64,000 bases of DNA from Diadema setosum (GCA_033980235.1 CM067075.1:6640668-6704667), one strand, 5' to 3'. Positions 11,452 to 23,136 are shown, numbered from the stretch's first letter. Numbers and translations are program-made. Notes: generated by a model not told the origin, from the sequence alone.

Positions 11452-11790
11452 CAATGATGATTAAAACACACAGCTCAGTTAGTACCAGCAAATATCAATA
11501 GCATCAAATTGGTTACTAGTAATCTATCTTAAGGCCAGCTTTCAAAAAGCTACACATCTTCCATGCAGAAATACAATTGTATAATGTCCTAGACATATTC
11601 GTCAGGTAAGAATGATACGGGCGTTAAGTTGCTACTGAACCCAAAGTGTTTGAGGCAACTGCCCTTTTCATTCTCAGTCGATGTATTGTAACACTAAATA
11701 TCCCTTGTGAATTGACAGAATTTTAGCTTTTGATTTCATGTTTGCTTCATTATTTCCTCCTAAATCCATATCTTTCCCTTGTGTGTGTGC

Positions 11791-12044
11791 ATATATATAT
11801 GAAGAGTTTGTTCGCAAAAACCGATAAGTCCATTTTTGAAGATTTTGAAGGACGGTCTCCGTCATAAAGTACAAAATAATACCTTTCAAATGATATATTT
11901 GTTACTACATATAAAGGTACATTTTTGAAGTTATGGTCAAAAGAAGCAAAAATTTTCTTATTATTCTCTTTATTTTTCTTGACCTTTAATCGCAAATATC
12001 TCCATTTGGCAAATATGGACTTATCGGTTTTTGCAAACAAACTC

Positions 12045-12090
<46 letters not shown>
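11791..12090. mobile_element. 247-bp MITE (11801-12047) inside a TA microsatellite
   Basis: The element has inverted ends GAAGAGTTTGTTCGCAAAAA and its partner ending at 12047; about 33 of the first 35 arm bases match. On both sides it passes directly into TA repeats: (AT)5 at 11791-11800 and about 40 bp of (TA)n at 12048-12090. This suggests insertion into, or seeding of, a TA microsatellite. There is no credible ORF. An alternative reading is that the TA tracts are part of the element. Confidence 0.8.
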
Positions 12091-12091
<1 letters not shown>

Positions 12092-13666
12092 TATGCATCT
12101 CTTTTCCTTCTCTTTCTCGCTCTGTTTTCTCCTTTTTCTTCAATATTTCACTCTTCTTTCTTCCTCAGTTTTTTTTTATCATTACTAATATCTTGTTTTC
12201 ATTCCCCCTTCTATTTTTTTTTTCTTACACTCTCTCCCTCCCATCCCCCTCTCTTTCTTCTCCTTTTTCCACTGGCTGCGACATCAGTGACACTACAGTG
12301 TGGGAAGAAGGGGGAGCATCTGGCGAAGGTGCGGAGAGCATCCTTTGGAGGGTGGCGAACAGATCCAATTTGCCACTTTGGGACGTTGGAGGCAATCAAG
12401 TTAACCACGCATGTGATTGCCAGACGGCTGCCGATGAGCTTTAATTACCGCTGTCTTTGCCCCCGCGCCAGAGAGTGAGAAAAAGAAAAATGTTCCTGGT
12501 AGAGGAAAATGTGGTCAGCAAAAAGGGTGGGGGGAGCTTTGGTGGTGGTGGGGGGGGGGGGGAAGAGAGGGATGGAGGAAGGGGTGGGGGGCAGTAGGAG
12601 AGGGTATAGGAAGGGAGAAAAGAGTAGCCATGCAAAGCCCTCTTCCTTCTGATTCTGGGAGACATTCCAAGGTGGGCGTGATCCTGTTTATACACGGCTT
12701 AAAGCTCGCACAGGAGTTTGGTGATGTTTTGCTCGCGGTGAAAAGGACGCACATTCACGAACATGCCAACAGCTCCTCTATCATTTTCAAATTCACATGA
12801 AAACACAAGAAACTGGGGGACTTTATACGAAGGCATTCTTCATGGTTTCTCAAGCTTTTTCTCCATTTTTCACTTCTTTCATGACATGTGATTAGGGACA
12901 CAGATTTGTCTGATTATAATAATTCAGCCTGGCAAATCTTCGCAACTCTCTGGAGTAATTGTCCATATTCTTGGCTCCAGAGACCTAAATAACTCTATAT
13001 TGGCAAAATTTCAAGTCAATTGGACACAGAAATGTCATGGCACAATGCAAGTGATCATTCACCTGAATCAAACAAATGTCCCTGTCAGGGAGAGCTGATA
13101 AATCTCAGGCTGACAAAAAATAAAGCCAAATCTATCACCTGTCCATGAATCCGTGATACCGGGAGAATCGGTTTCAGTTCCAGTTTGAAACCTTGCTCCA
13201 ATCAATACAATCAGTTCCAAGTATAGAATGGATATCACGCATCAAACCGCGACAGATTCACAGTTTAAAACACAATTCAAACAACCAGATCTGTCCTTCA
13301 ATACTCTGGACAAATCTCTTTTCACCTTGAAAGCTGATGGAGTCCTAGTTTGTTGGCAAGTGCCTCTTATTAAACTGCAGACCAGAACTGTCAGCAGTAA
13401 AAAAGAAAAAATACATTCATGTCAGCCCGTTGGTTAGCTGATGCTTTCAAAACAAAGGAATAATTTAGCTCTTCTGAGCACATAGTAACAACTTGCTTAA
13501 TCAACCTCTCCCTGTGGGAAATATTCACATAATTGGAACCCAATCTTACATGCACGAGTCCTTGCTATATCAGATAAAAGTCTCAGGCAAAGTTACTGGT
13601 TGCCATAAATGACCTTTTGATATTCAAAATACACATATTGTCTGCGAGACATATAGGTGCCTTCAA
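12091..13666. other. non-coding block with CT-rich and GC-richer sequence
   Basis: 12090-12270 is a polypyrimidine-rich stretch. 12280-12480 has higher GC and complexity than its surroundings but does not read as a known protein in any frame, and 12535-12600 is G-rich. The rest is unremarkable. Confidence 0.4.
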
Positions 13667-14350
13667 TTAGGATGAGGAGGTGAGAAAATGTGATGTGCTG
13701 AAAGTGGCCCAGGTGCTTTGTTTGGGACAGAAAGGTGAGAAAGCGGCTGGTTCAAATCACCCAGGTGTTGAGGACGAGGAGGCATCTTGCTCAAACTCCC
13801 CTAATCATCTTGTCTGAGATGAGAGGGCAAATAGGTGACATGTCATTGAACTCACCTAAAGTGCCTTGTTTGAGATGAAAAGGCAAGAAAGCGACTTGTT
13901 AAAACTCATTTAACACGTTCCGTACGGGAACCTGGTAGCCTGCGTATGAAGTCTATGGGCATTTCAAAATTCAGTATGGAACAGCTAAAGTGCCTCACCT
14001 GGGACGAGAAGGCAAAAAAAATGACCTGTTAAAGCTTTTCTAAATGGCTTGTTTGGGACAGGAAAACAAGAAGACAACATCAATTAAAATTTGCCTAAAA
14101 TGTGCCTTATTTGGGATGACATGGCCAAAAGGCGTATTTGCTAAAAAAAAAAAAAAAAATGCCTTTAAAGTGCCTTGTTTGGGATAAGAAGGAAAGATGG
14201 CGATTTGTTGAAACTCACTTTGGTACCTTGTTCAAGGTGACAAGGCGAGATGGGGACTTGTTTAAATTCATCCAGGCACGTTTAATATTAATGACAAAAA
14301 GGCAAGAAGACAACTTTTCAAAACTTGCCAAGGCCCTTTGTTTGAGGAAA
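13667..14350. repeat. degenerate minisatellite, unit about 55-70 bp
   Basis: About eight or nine diverged units share AAAGTGCCTTGTTTGGGAT, then GAGAAGGCAAGAA, then GACTTGTTAAAACTC. Unit starts are visible near 13718, 13862, 13991, 14044, 14102, 14171 and 14225. A short unrelated insert with the hairpin GTTCCGTACGGGAAC lies at about 13915-13985. Units differ considerably, so the array is old. Confidence 0.75.
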
Positions 14351-14492
14351 AATAAAACATGCCTGTGCTAGTTCAAATTAGGTTGCCTTCTCCCTTTCTT
14401 CTCCTACTGCTGACTTCTGAAAAATCACTGCCATCACTACACAATGCAGTATGTTTAACCAACAAATATTCTAGCAACAGCATCAGTCTGTA

Positions 14493-14888
14493 TTAAAGGG
14501 AGGGTACAGTATTGGTGGAGATGAGAATTGGGCTTTTAACTTTTTGTGAGATACCAAGAAAACACTCAAGATATAGTATAAAGCATACCATTTTAAGAGG
14601 AATTCAAAGCTTATTTGATGAAAATCGGGTTGGGAATGACTGAAACATCCAAAAACAAAGTAAAACAAAGTGATCGTAATAAAGTGTGGGTCCCACACTT
14701 TATGAGAATCGCTCTTTTTTGGATATCGCAGCCATTTCAAAAACAATTTTCATTAAATAAATGTTGAATTCCTCATAGAATTACATGCTCTTTCATATTT
14801 CATAAGAGGTTTCTCATTATCTCACAAAAAAAAAAGAATGTTAGAAACCAGATATTAGGTCTCAACCAAAACTATACAATCCCTTTAA
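14493..14888. mobile_element. ~390-bp TTAA foldback family, copy 4
   Basis: TTAAAGGGAGGGTACAG on the left and CAATCCCTTTAA on the right. Arms and inverted core as in the other copies, with the tip at TGTGGGTCCCACA. Confidence 0.9.
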
Positions 14889-16121
14889 GGGATGATGTCT
14901 TTCAGTATAATCTGATACCGTGAAATGGCTCTGAACAATTACGGAGGGAAAATAATCATGTGATGCACCTTGTCCACAGCTGCCAAATTTATGGTTATGA
15001 GGGAGTGGAAGATCACACAAAACAGACACCATTGTCATATTACACACTTGTAATTCTCCCTTCAGTACTCGCATGCTGAACAGCTAACAAAAAGACATGC
15101 TCAAATTACCCTATTTAAGCGCACAAAGCTTACTCTTATTTCGAAGCATCATCAGGTGCTTTTGCCAACCTCCTTCCCACAACAGCTTGGTAGCCAACGA
15201 AAAGCACTTCCCTTTGAGGGATAATTTGGTCAGCTGTGTGAAACACGGTTGGCATCAGAAAATAGAATTATACCCAAGGGACATAACATCCTGATATGAA
15301 AATGATACAGGATACTTTCATGATAACAAAGGCCTCAGGACTGGCAGTTTTCTTTCATTTGTGAAGGAAATTTCTTCATATCCGTGTTGGTTATAATGGG
15401 AGCGCACTGTATTACTGGCGTTTGCTGTAAAATGAGAGGAATCAAAAGAACAATAAATCAAAATAGCAGAAATACTTAATACAGTTTTGATAGCTTGAGT
15501 CATGAAGACAAACACCAGACGTTACAGAGATATGGATTCCGATTTCTTTTTCTTTTGTGACAAAGGTGATCATCTCCTTCATATTGTCTCTAGAGGAAGG
15601 CTGCAAAAACACCTTGGATCAACTTCACACACCATGCATCTACCGTCGTCGGGACTGGCCCCTACATGAGCGGGATATTGGAGTCATGTGGACGACGCCA
15701 GGAGTAATTTCTTCGGGGACCTTCGCAAATCCCAGAACATGGCTAGCGATTAACTAATTACGCAGACTGGATGACTAATGCCCTCGTAATCTCAAGAGTG
15801 TGCGGATGTGTGGTCCATAACACCATACTAACACTTACGCAGAAATAATTGGCCCAAAGACTTCCTCTTCTATTGGGTAAAAAAAAAAAAGAAATTATCT
15901 CATCCTTCACCAGCAAATTCTTCCTTATTACTGCCATGACTCTCTGGAAAGTAGAGAGGTCAAGACATCATACATCCAGACCTGCCTATTAAAATGGCAC
16001 ACACCATGGAACGAAAAGCTTATGTATTGACCTTTGACACCCTAATAAAGTTTGCTGTTCATAAAAAGCTCATTAATTATTGATTAATTTTTCCCACACA
16101 TGTATACACTTTTTCCCCCTC
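14889..16121. other. non-coding, nothing firm
   Basis: The somewhat GC-richer stretch 15600-15790 was read in all frames and matches no GALNT exon or other family that I recognise. Otherwise only chance ORFs. Confidence 0.45.
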
Positions 16122-16506
16122 TTAAAGGGATAGTATAGTCTTGGTTGAGATGGGAGATTCAGATACTAACTTTTAGTGAGATGATTAGAAACCGCTCATG
16201 AAATATGACAGAGCATACAATTTGAAGAGGTATTCAAAGTTCATATGATGAAAATGGGATTTGAAATGGCTGAGAAATCCAAAACAAAGTGATGCTAATA
16301 AAGGGTGGGACCCACTTTTTAATACGACCGCTTTGTGTTACCTTTTGGATATCTCGGCCATTTCAAAACCAATTTTCATCAAATAAACTTTGAATTCCTC
16401 TTAGAATCGTATGCTCTTTACCATTCTGTCGAGCAGTTTCTTAGAATTTCACAAAAAAGTTAAAAGCTGAATCCTCACCTCAACCAACATAATACCAGCC
16501 CTTTAA
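16122..16506. mobile_element. ~390-bp TTAA foldback family, copy 5
   Basis: TTAAAGGGATAGTATAG on the left and CAGCCCTTTAA on the right, with the family core and its inverse (GAAATGGCTGAGAAATCC and GGATATCTCGGCCATTTC). Confidence 0.9.
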
Positions 16507-18514
16507 GTTGGATTCTCCCCCCCCCCCCTCCTTCCCCTCCCCTTTCTCTCTTCAGAGAGAAACATATTTACTATGTTTCCAATTAACCTCTTGGATGACT
16601 GGAAAAGAGATGATGCAGGGTCTCAAAGTGATGACAAATTTATCCATGTTCAAAGAAAGATTTAAATATACCAATGAATGCGCTGGCATGCAACAAACAT
16701 TTCATATTCTACCAAATATCTGCTAAGCTGCGGTGGTCATACCACAGGACACACTATTCACCTGTCATTAGATGTGGCCATGTGAACACCATGTGACCAC
16801 ATCACCATGACGATTCCTTTCCAAATATGCAGGCAAAGCCTTGAAAGGCTGCAATGTACTTTTTGTGTTCTTCTTCACACACAATTAGTCACTCAAATAC
16901 CATGTAATTGAGTACAGGGTCATCGTTACTTGGTGTCATTTCGTCCCCTTAATTATTCATGACATGAATTTTACGACAAGACTTCTGCTGGTCCTCTCCG
17001 GCATTGAATAACTGTGGTCACCAGAAAGGCATGGCCAAAAACCAACAACTCACACCTCGTCAGAGCATCTCATGAATAATTGATCTCTTTTTTAATTGTG
17101 CACATGGTATAATAAACTCTGGTTCATTTGCTTGTAAGAAGAAATACCAAAATAATCACACAAAGAGAAAACTAGTGTCTGTGATTAAACGGTTACATAA
17201 TCACAAAATTGGACTTCAAACCACTCTAAGGGGTATCTGAAAGTATGCCGGTTTACAACCCCAGAGTCAAGTTATGCAGGCAGCATCCAGTGATGCTTTG
17301 GGTAAGTTGTCTTTCAGCACAATTGACTGGATACAAAATCCATACGGCACATGAATGTAATGGGCTTCACCTTGAAATAAACACTTCCGGATTGATTTGC
17401 TTTGGTCCCTTTGCCGTTATTTTCGTTCAGTGAAGAGCGTGGATGCATACTGAATAATTTGTCACAGATTATGTAATGGCTAGCTAAGTACTGCACATTA
17501 TTTCCAATACCTACATGATGTACATGTACCAAGGTCACAGGGAGGATGCTATACAGCGAGGCACATATTCTCTTTTCAAGAAACGTATACCATATCTGTG
17601 CACAAATGAAGTTTAAAAGTTCTATGCACTCCTAAAGAGATCCAAGTGCTACGTAGCCCAGCGACGACTTCAACCACCAAAAACGGCATGGTCGCCCCTC
17701 TTTAATCTGGACCCAAACTCTCAATTCTTATTTGAACGCCATGTTTCACTGACTTGGTGCCCACAATAAAGCTAGGTACAGGTGTAAGTCAACCCAACAT
17801 GGAACCTTGCAGATGGGTTCATAATGTATTTTCAAGATATGATGCAGTGCTTCACTGGAAGGCACAGCAGCAGTAGTGCACACTGTGATATGTGGAGGTA
17901 AAAAAAAAGAGTAACTATACCCTGTACTTGTCATTACATGGTTAATGCTCCTCTCTTGCAATGTACAGCATTTTAAACTGTCCTAATTTCTTCAAAATCT
18001 CCTCCCTCAGAACCTTGACATTTAAGAGTACATGTAATCCCAACACATATCTTGGTTTGCAAGGACACACAAAAACTTAATTTGACCATTTTTTTTTTTT
18101 TGGAATGACAGTGGAATTTTGAATATTCAACATTACTTTCAGTCACCCTGGGTTTAAATGTCGAATTCACTGTGTAATGATTCATGTAGTAACATGCATT
18201 TGATTTGGAGAATTTTTTTTCCCCAAAATATGACAATGCTGAATGTAATCTTGAGTGTAATTTGACTGAACTAAATTGGGTGTTCTCTTACAAAAATCAA
18301 CACTTTATATACTGACTTATTTACTGTTTCTAAATCTCGCAGCCTGGTCAGTAAACACAACTGGAAGACTGACAAAAAGAAAAAGAAAAAAAAAAAAACA
18401 GTGAGAAAAAAAAAGGGGGGGGGCTAATTTCCAACCCCCAGTTTCTGTCTAGTTTGAAAACCAGCACATGAGGTAGAGACATGTTGACAAATATAGACAC
18501 AAGGTAGTGCCAGT
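16507..18514. other. non-coding block with homeodomain-type AT cores
   Basis: No exon recognised. Between 16880 and 17100 there are clustered ATTA/TAAT words (CAATTAG, GTAATTG, TTAATTATTCATGAC, GAATAATTGATC) set in complex sequence, which could be an intronic regulatory element. That is inference only. The remainder is featureless. Confidence 0.35.
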
Positions 18515-18541
18515 GGGGGGGGGGGGGGGGGGGGGGGGGGG
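18515..18541 (+). repeat. 27-base G homopolymer
   Basis: An unbroken run of 27 G. Length in such tracts is often unreliable in assemblies. The tract could form G-quadruplex structures. Confidence 0.95.
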
Positions 18542-18715
18542 ACTGTCACCATATCATCCTTGACACACGGTAGCATCCAATAATGCCGTAAAAATCGACT
18601 TGAAGCGGTACTAAGCGACACTTTATCGGCACAATTTGCTGGCTAATGGAGCGGAACGTGCCAAAAGGGGGACAAGGAAAAAAGAAGGAAGGGGGTTGTA
18701 CAGTATGAGACACTG

Positions 18716-19570
18716 GGCCGAATGCATAAAACAAGCAATTGCTTGTAAGCAATTGCTTCAAGTAAAAGCACAAGCTCGTCTAGCAAAAGGTCTAGCTCAA
18801 GCAATTGCTTAAATCCATATGCATAACCTTTTGCTTATGCTAATACCTTTTGCTTGTCCCGCACAAGCAATTGCTTGCGTTTTCAACAAAAGGGACGTCA
18901 CGCCTGTGCGAACACAAGAACAAAGGCGAGTGTGGCAGCATGTATTTGAAAGGGCATGTCTGTGTGGAAACTTTCCTGACATAGCAGAAGAGCTATGAAA
19001 TGCACACACAGACACATACACACACATCTATACACACACACGTATTACTGGCTGATTCCCATCACTGCAGCTTACAGTAGCCCGGATCTGCCAGATCGCA
19101 CGCGGAGAGAGGTCTCCTTGCTCTCCACCGAAGTCAGACATCCTACCTGTTTTTCATCACATTTTGCTTGCTAACCACTGGAAATTCCTGTTGTTGAAAT
19201 GAAAAAGTTTCTTACCCTACTTATGAGTAATTTCTTGTAGATTTATACCACTCCTTCACAAGTGTGGTCTTTCTTTCATAAATATGAAAAGGATACTTAA
19301 AATGGAACGTTCCGGTTAAGCAAAAGCTCAAGTTCATTTTACAGAGCTTGGAAAATCGTAAGCAATTGCTAGCAAGAACTAGCAAAAGGTATGTTTTATG
19401 CATACGTTTTTAAGCAAATGCTTGGTCTTTAAGCAATTGCTTGCGAGCAGCAAGCAATTGCTTGTGCTTGCTAGCAAAAGCTTCTGCTCGCAAGCAATTG
19501 CTTGTTTTTATGCATACGGATTCGAGTAAAAGGCTAGCACAAGCAATTGCTAGCGTTTATGCATTCGGCC
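18716..19570. mobile_element. 855-bp element built on AAGCAATTGCTT palindromes
   Basis: The termini GGCCGAATGCATAAA and its exact inverse form a 15-bp perfect terminal inverted repeat. CACTG occurs directly on both sides (18711-18715 and 19571-19575), a likely 5-bp target duplication. About nine copies of the 12-bp palindrome AAGCAATTGCTT or close variants (AAGCAATTGCTAGC) cluster in the two subterminal zones, roughly 18734-18870 and 19360-19550. The middle lacks them, and no transposase ORF is present. The symmetric subterminal motif clusters resemble transposase-binding arrays; that role is inference. Confidence 0.85.
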
Positions 19571-19652
19571 CACTGTCACATCTTCCTTTTAGAACAACCT
19601 GCTAATGGGTATACATGTATGATGTACCTCTCTCTGTGAGAATGTCGAAATT

Positions 19653-20130
19653 TCTGCTGGTAGGAACTACTTTTACAGGGCAATGTGCGAGCCAAACTTC
19701 AGAGGGGTGTGAGCCAAAGTGCAAGTAGGAAAGTGTCTCAAGAATATTCAGTCTTTTCCTTTCTGTTCATCACTTTCAAAAGAAACACAAACTCTCTACC
19801 TATCTTAGACTATCTCTCTGTTACCCCTCCTTTTTTTTCTTTTTTTTTGTTGCTAGTAAGAAGTACTTTACAATTTGCAAGCTAACATTCGAAGAGAAGT
19901 AAGCCAAAGTGTGAGCAAGAAAATGCTTCAAAAGCATATCACCTTTCTCCTTTCCGTTCATCACTTTTCAGAACACACAAAAACTTTCCCTCTTGCCCAC
20001 CCCCAACTCTCCCCAATTTTAGCTGGTAGGACGTACTTCAGTGCAATCTGCGAGCCAAATTTCAAAGAGGGTCAGCCAAAGTGCAAGTAGGAAATGCTCT
20101 GAAAAGCATACAACCTTCTTCTTTCCCTTC
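19653..20130. repeat. three-copy tandem repeat, unit about 170-195 bp
   Basis: Units start near 19653, 19849 and 20021. Each has a GCTGGTAGGAACTACTT-like start, then GCGAGCCAAA, AGCCAAAGTGCAAGTAGGAAA, a pyrimidine-rich middle and CTTTCCGTTCATCACTTT. The copies are clearly diverged. Confidence 0.8.
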
Positions 20131-20246
20131 ACTTATTATAGAAACATCAATCATACAGATTCTTCCTCCCTTTCTCTCTATTAATAGCATGATGACATAA
20201 TGTATCCAATTGCTGTTCTTTATACACTGTATGTATAGAGAAATCT

Positions 20247-20414
20247 GGGGGCGTTTCATGAAGGAACTTGTCGGATAAAATATCTGACAAGTCAATTATA
20301 TCTGACAGGTTTTGAGAAATTCTTTAGTCTGATTGGCTGATTTCTCTGAACTTGTCGGATATAATTGACTTGTCAGATATTTTATCCGACAAGTTCCTTC
20401 ATGAAATGCCCCCC
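20247..20414. mobile_element. 168-bp palindromic MITE
   Basis: GGGGGCGTTTCATGAAGG at the left is matched inversely at the right (CCTTCATGAAATGCCCCC). The arms carry ACTTGTCGGATAAAATATC and its inverse, leaving a loop of only about 35 bases. No coding content. Confidence 0.9.
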
Positions 20415-20929
20415 TGATCTGTCTTTGGTATTAGCCTTCTATACTCAAGTCAGGTGCATGGCTCATCATGTTAAAGATATTCATGGTCACTGACCTCACT
20501 TGGTAATATAATTTCTGGTTCGTCCATATAAAACTGACACAGTGCATACTTCACTGAAGGTACAGTGTATGAACATTTAAAGAATGCTAGTTCAATTCTG
20601 GAGCAAATTCTCTGCAAACATTTCGTTCGACACTTCGTCGGGATGTTGCCAACGATGCAGTTAGGGAGAACAAGTGGAGTTTACGAGAGCACAAAAGGAA
20701 CAATATGTAGCCACATGAAGTTCATCCACGGATTTCACTCTTAAAATACCATTCTTCTTTATGACACAGAAATTAGCTCCTCCCCCAGTTTCTACCACTC
20801 TTCCCTTTCTGCTTCACCTCTTCCCTTTATCTACTTCCTACTCTGTCATCTCATAATCATTATCATCAATGACAACAGACCTCAAAGAAATTGAGTCATT
20901 CTACATCATTATAACCATCACCTCATTCA
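20415..20929. other. non-coding, nothing recognised
   Basis: No supported feature; ends in pyrimidine-rich sequence leading into the TCA repeats. Confidence 0.5.
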
Positions 20930-21140
20930 CTATCACCACCACTATCACCCTCATTATCCTCAGCTCTATCTCTATCATTACCTCTGAATATCATTACCTC
21001 TATAATTTTTCATCATTATCATTATCGTCACCACCATTACCACTATCATCATCATTATCACTACCATTATCATCATCATTACTACCACTATCGCCATCAT
21101 CAGCATCAGCATCACCTCCACCTTCATCACCTCCATTTTC
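20930..21140. repeat. imperfect (TCA)n/(TCC)n repeat
   Basis: A long stretch of imperfect TCA, CCA and TTA triplets. It ends about 30 bp from the donor site of the next exon, on the intron side. It produces serine-rich chance ORFs that are not genes. Confidence 0.85.
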
Positions 21141-21172
21141 ATGACACCAATCACCGCAGGGCGGGGTCTCAC

Positions 21173-21380
21173 CTGTCATCAGCGATGCGTGACAGGAGGG
21201 GTTCCAGCCACCCCTCTGTACACTCTATGTGAGCGTCCAGGAACGTCAGCACTTGGCCCTTGGCCACCGACGCCCCCCTGAGCCGCGCCCGGATCAGACC
21301 GCTCCTGGTTCCCATTCTCTCCACCCGTACGGGCACCGGCAGCTGGCGGATGTAGTCCTCCAGCTGCGTGCCGAGGAAAT
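21173..21380 (-). CDS. GALNT1/13: GALNT1/13-like exon 3 of 3 seen (DxH exon)
   Basis: Internal exon of a polypeptide N-acetylgalactosaminyltransferase, which moves GalNAc from UDP-GalNAc to Ser/Thr of mucin-type substrates in the Golgi. It reads [20 protein letters not shown], then [20 protein letters not shown], then [20 protein letters not shown], ending in LLSRIADD. The RSGLIRAR segment and the DAH metal-binding motif (DxH, codons at 21229-21237) are diagnostic of the family's GT-A domain. The acceptor is a pyrimidine-rich tract ending in TCATCTTCAG; the donor is CAG then GTGAGA. It starts with two bases that complete an Asp codon left by the upstream exon and ends in phase 2. Length 208 bp. 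GC-rich codons contrast with the AT-rich intron. GALNT1 and GALNT13 have Cys where this has Ile after DAH. The continuation exon is not in the window. Confidence 0.96.
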
Positions 21381-22335
21381 CTGAAGATGAGAGGAATCGG
21401 GGAGGCAGCTTGAACCACACACAGGTGTATCCTGACTTTGAGACATAAAAAGCCTCAATAAACCTTACTGTGCTTTGAATGCCGATTGGCATGTATTTAC
21501 AACTGATCTGCATAGATGTTTGGAAAATTAGCATCAATGGATTGAGATTACCCAATCTTCCTGATCCCTCTTTTGTAACCATGGCCATCCAGATGAACTG
21601 AGGCATATTGTTATGTATACCAGAGTGTGCTTGCTAATCTACAGTTGTACAACTAGGCAAAGTTGAAAATACAATGGACTACATCATGGTGATTTAAAAA
21701 AAAAACAAAAACAAAAACAAAAACAAAACTGTAGTGATGCCAGGTACCTGAGCACATAGCGGGTTAAAGCTCTTGTAGAACAGTAAGTTAACCACTGGCA
21801 TATGACATTTTGGATTTATAGGTTCTGAGTAAAGTCTAGTTCTCTTTAAATTGCAATATTGGAACATTGGATGTGAAAGTGCATCCTGTTGAAGGTCAAA
21901 AATCTAATGAGAAACCCCAGTTGTTTTGGTATACTGTACGACTTTCCCAATACTCATGGAGGCTTTCTGAATATATCTTGTGATTCTATTACCTATAGCA
22001 TGTTGTTCTGAGCTTTTTTTTTTTAGATTGTCTTCATAGCTTGGAAAAGACTCCATTGGCTCAGCACCGTTATTAAGAGGTATCGAAGACGTTTCTCTTC
22101 CATGAGGAATGAATGAAGTGCATACATTCCTCTCCTCCCCCTCTCTCTCCCCTTCGCTTCTCTTCAACCTCTCCATCCCCCCCCCCCCCCCCCCCCCCGG
22201 TCCCTTAATCAATGCTGGTTAGCTTTTTTCCAAGTATCAATTGCAGCTTCTTGCCAAGCCTTCTCTGTTGTGATTTTTGCCGAAACGACCCCTCCCCCCC
22301 CCCACACACACTCACACCCGGTCTCCCACACGCAC
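21381..22335 (-). other. 955-bp phase-1 GALNT intron
   Basis: Lies between the HNEAW exon and the DxH exon, with a GTGCGT donor at 22335 and a TTCAG acceptor at 21381. It contains a run of about 22 C at 22177-22198 and an (AAAAAC)n stretch near 21698-21728. The ORF that runs through the acceptor into 21600 is read-through of intron sequence. Confidence 0.9.
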
Positions 22336-22508
22336 CTCTCTCGCTGGCGTCATCGACGAGTATTATTTCGACGAGGAGTTCCCTTGGCGACCGGTTGATG
22401 ATGCTGTGGATGCTGCGTAGCAGCGTGCTCCACGCCTCGTTGTGAAAGACGATAACAATGCTGGTTCTCGGCAGCTGGTCAAGTGGCGGGTACGTTTTCC
22501 TCTTGCAC
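22336..22508 (-). CDS. GALNT1/13: GALNT1/13-like exon 2 of 3 seen (HNEAW exon)
   Basis: Internal exon encoding the start of the GT-A catalytic domain. It reads [20 protein letters not shown], then [20 protein letters not shown], then [30 protein letters not shown] and LVDDASER are hallmark segments of GalNAc-transferases and contribute to UDP-sugar binding. The acceptor is a long pyrimidine-rich tract ending CTGTAG; the donor is GAG AGA G then GTGCGT. The exon is 173 bp. The first base completes the Gly codon begun in the preceding exon (phase 2), and the last base starts the Asp codon finished in the next exon (phase 1). The join reads ...SERDFLG, exactly as expected for the family. Closest in my memory to GALNT1 and GALNT13. 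Confidence 0.96.
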
Positions 22509-23039
22509 CTACAGAGCAGGGGGAGCGTTTGGGGAGAGAAAGAGGCAACAGTAAGGGGGGAGGGGAAAATTCAGGATAGTTTCAGTACGTAGCACAAATG
22601 TCTTAACACTCTTAGACAACATACGATGCAAAGCGGCGGGAACTAAATTAGAAACAAGGCACTTTCCAGTGTCGCCCCACAGCAAAACAATATCTTCTCC
22701 ATTTCACAATTTCTATCACAGATTAACAATTCTGGATAGAAGGCAAATGTGTAGGAAATGAAAGTATGAGTTGCATGTGTTTTTGATTGACTGATACTAG
22801 TTTTTGCTTCCTCCTGGTCAGAGCTACATATCCAGTTGCTATTAGAATTGAGCATTAAAGTGGGCCTCTTGTTTGTTGTTTACGTGTGTTTTTTCCATGT
22901 AAAATGAGAGTTTCAGGCCCAATAAGTGTACCAGTACAAACTTCCTTCTCTTGTGAAAATAACTTCAGGAAATGTGATATCTGCCTTCAAGAGGAGTTGT
23001 AAGTGCTCACCTACTAGCAATAATCAAAGATTTCTTCCA
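22509..23039. other. intron, nothing recognised
   Basis: Pyrimidine tract of the acceptor on the minus strand near 22510-22560, then featureless AT-rich sequence. Confidence 0.6.
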
Positions 23040-23136
23040 TAACCCATTGAGGGACAGATTGATGTTGCTACAACATGCATTTCCCATAGATAGACACTTG
23101 CCCGAGTATACTCGGGACTCATCCACAATGGGTTAA
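23040..23136 (-). mobile_element. 90-bp TTAA hairpin element, copy 5 (inverted)
   Basis: Reverse orientation relative to copy 1: AACCCATTGAGGGACAG at the left, then the inverted conserved block (GCTACAACATGCATTTCCC), CCCGAGTATACTCGGGACTC and CCACAATGGGTTAA. The left TTAA has mutated to ATAA. Confidence 0.88.

Noticed and set aside
12280..12480. GC-richer stretch with open frames on both strands, considered as an exon
   Set aside because: No frame resembles GALNT or another family known to me; no convincing paired splice sites.
13740..13765. GGTTCAAATC resembling a tRNA B box
   Set aside because: No A box or foldable tRNA around it; it lies in the degenerate minisatellite.
20869..21172. Serine-rich and methionine/valine-rich ORFs
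   Set aside because: Translation of imperfect TCA/TCC triplet repeats in both directions.
21169..21606. 145-codon minus-strand ORF with a Met start
   Set aside because: Only the part from 21380 down matches the GALNT family; the rest is intron read-through upstream of a clear acceptor site.
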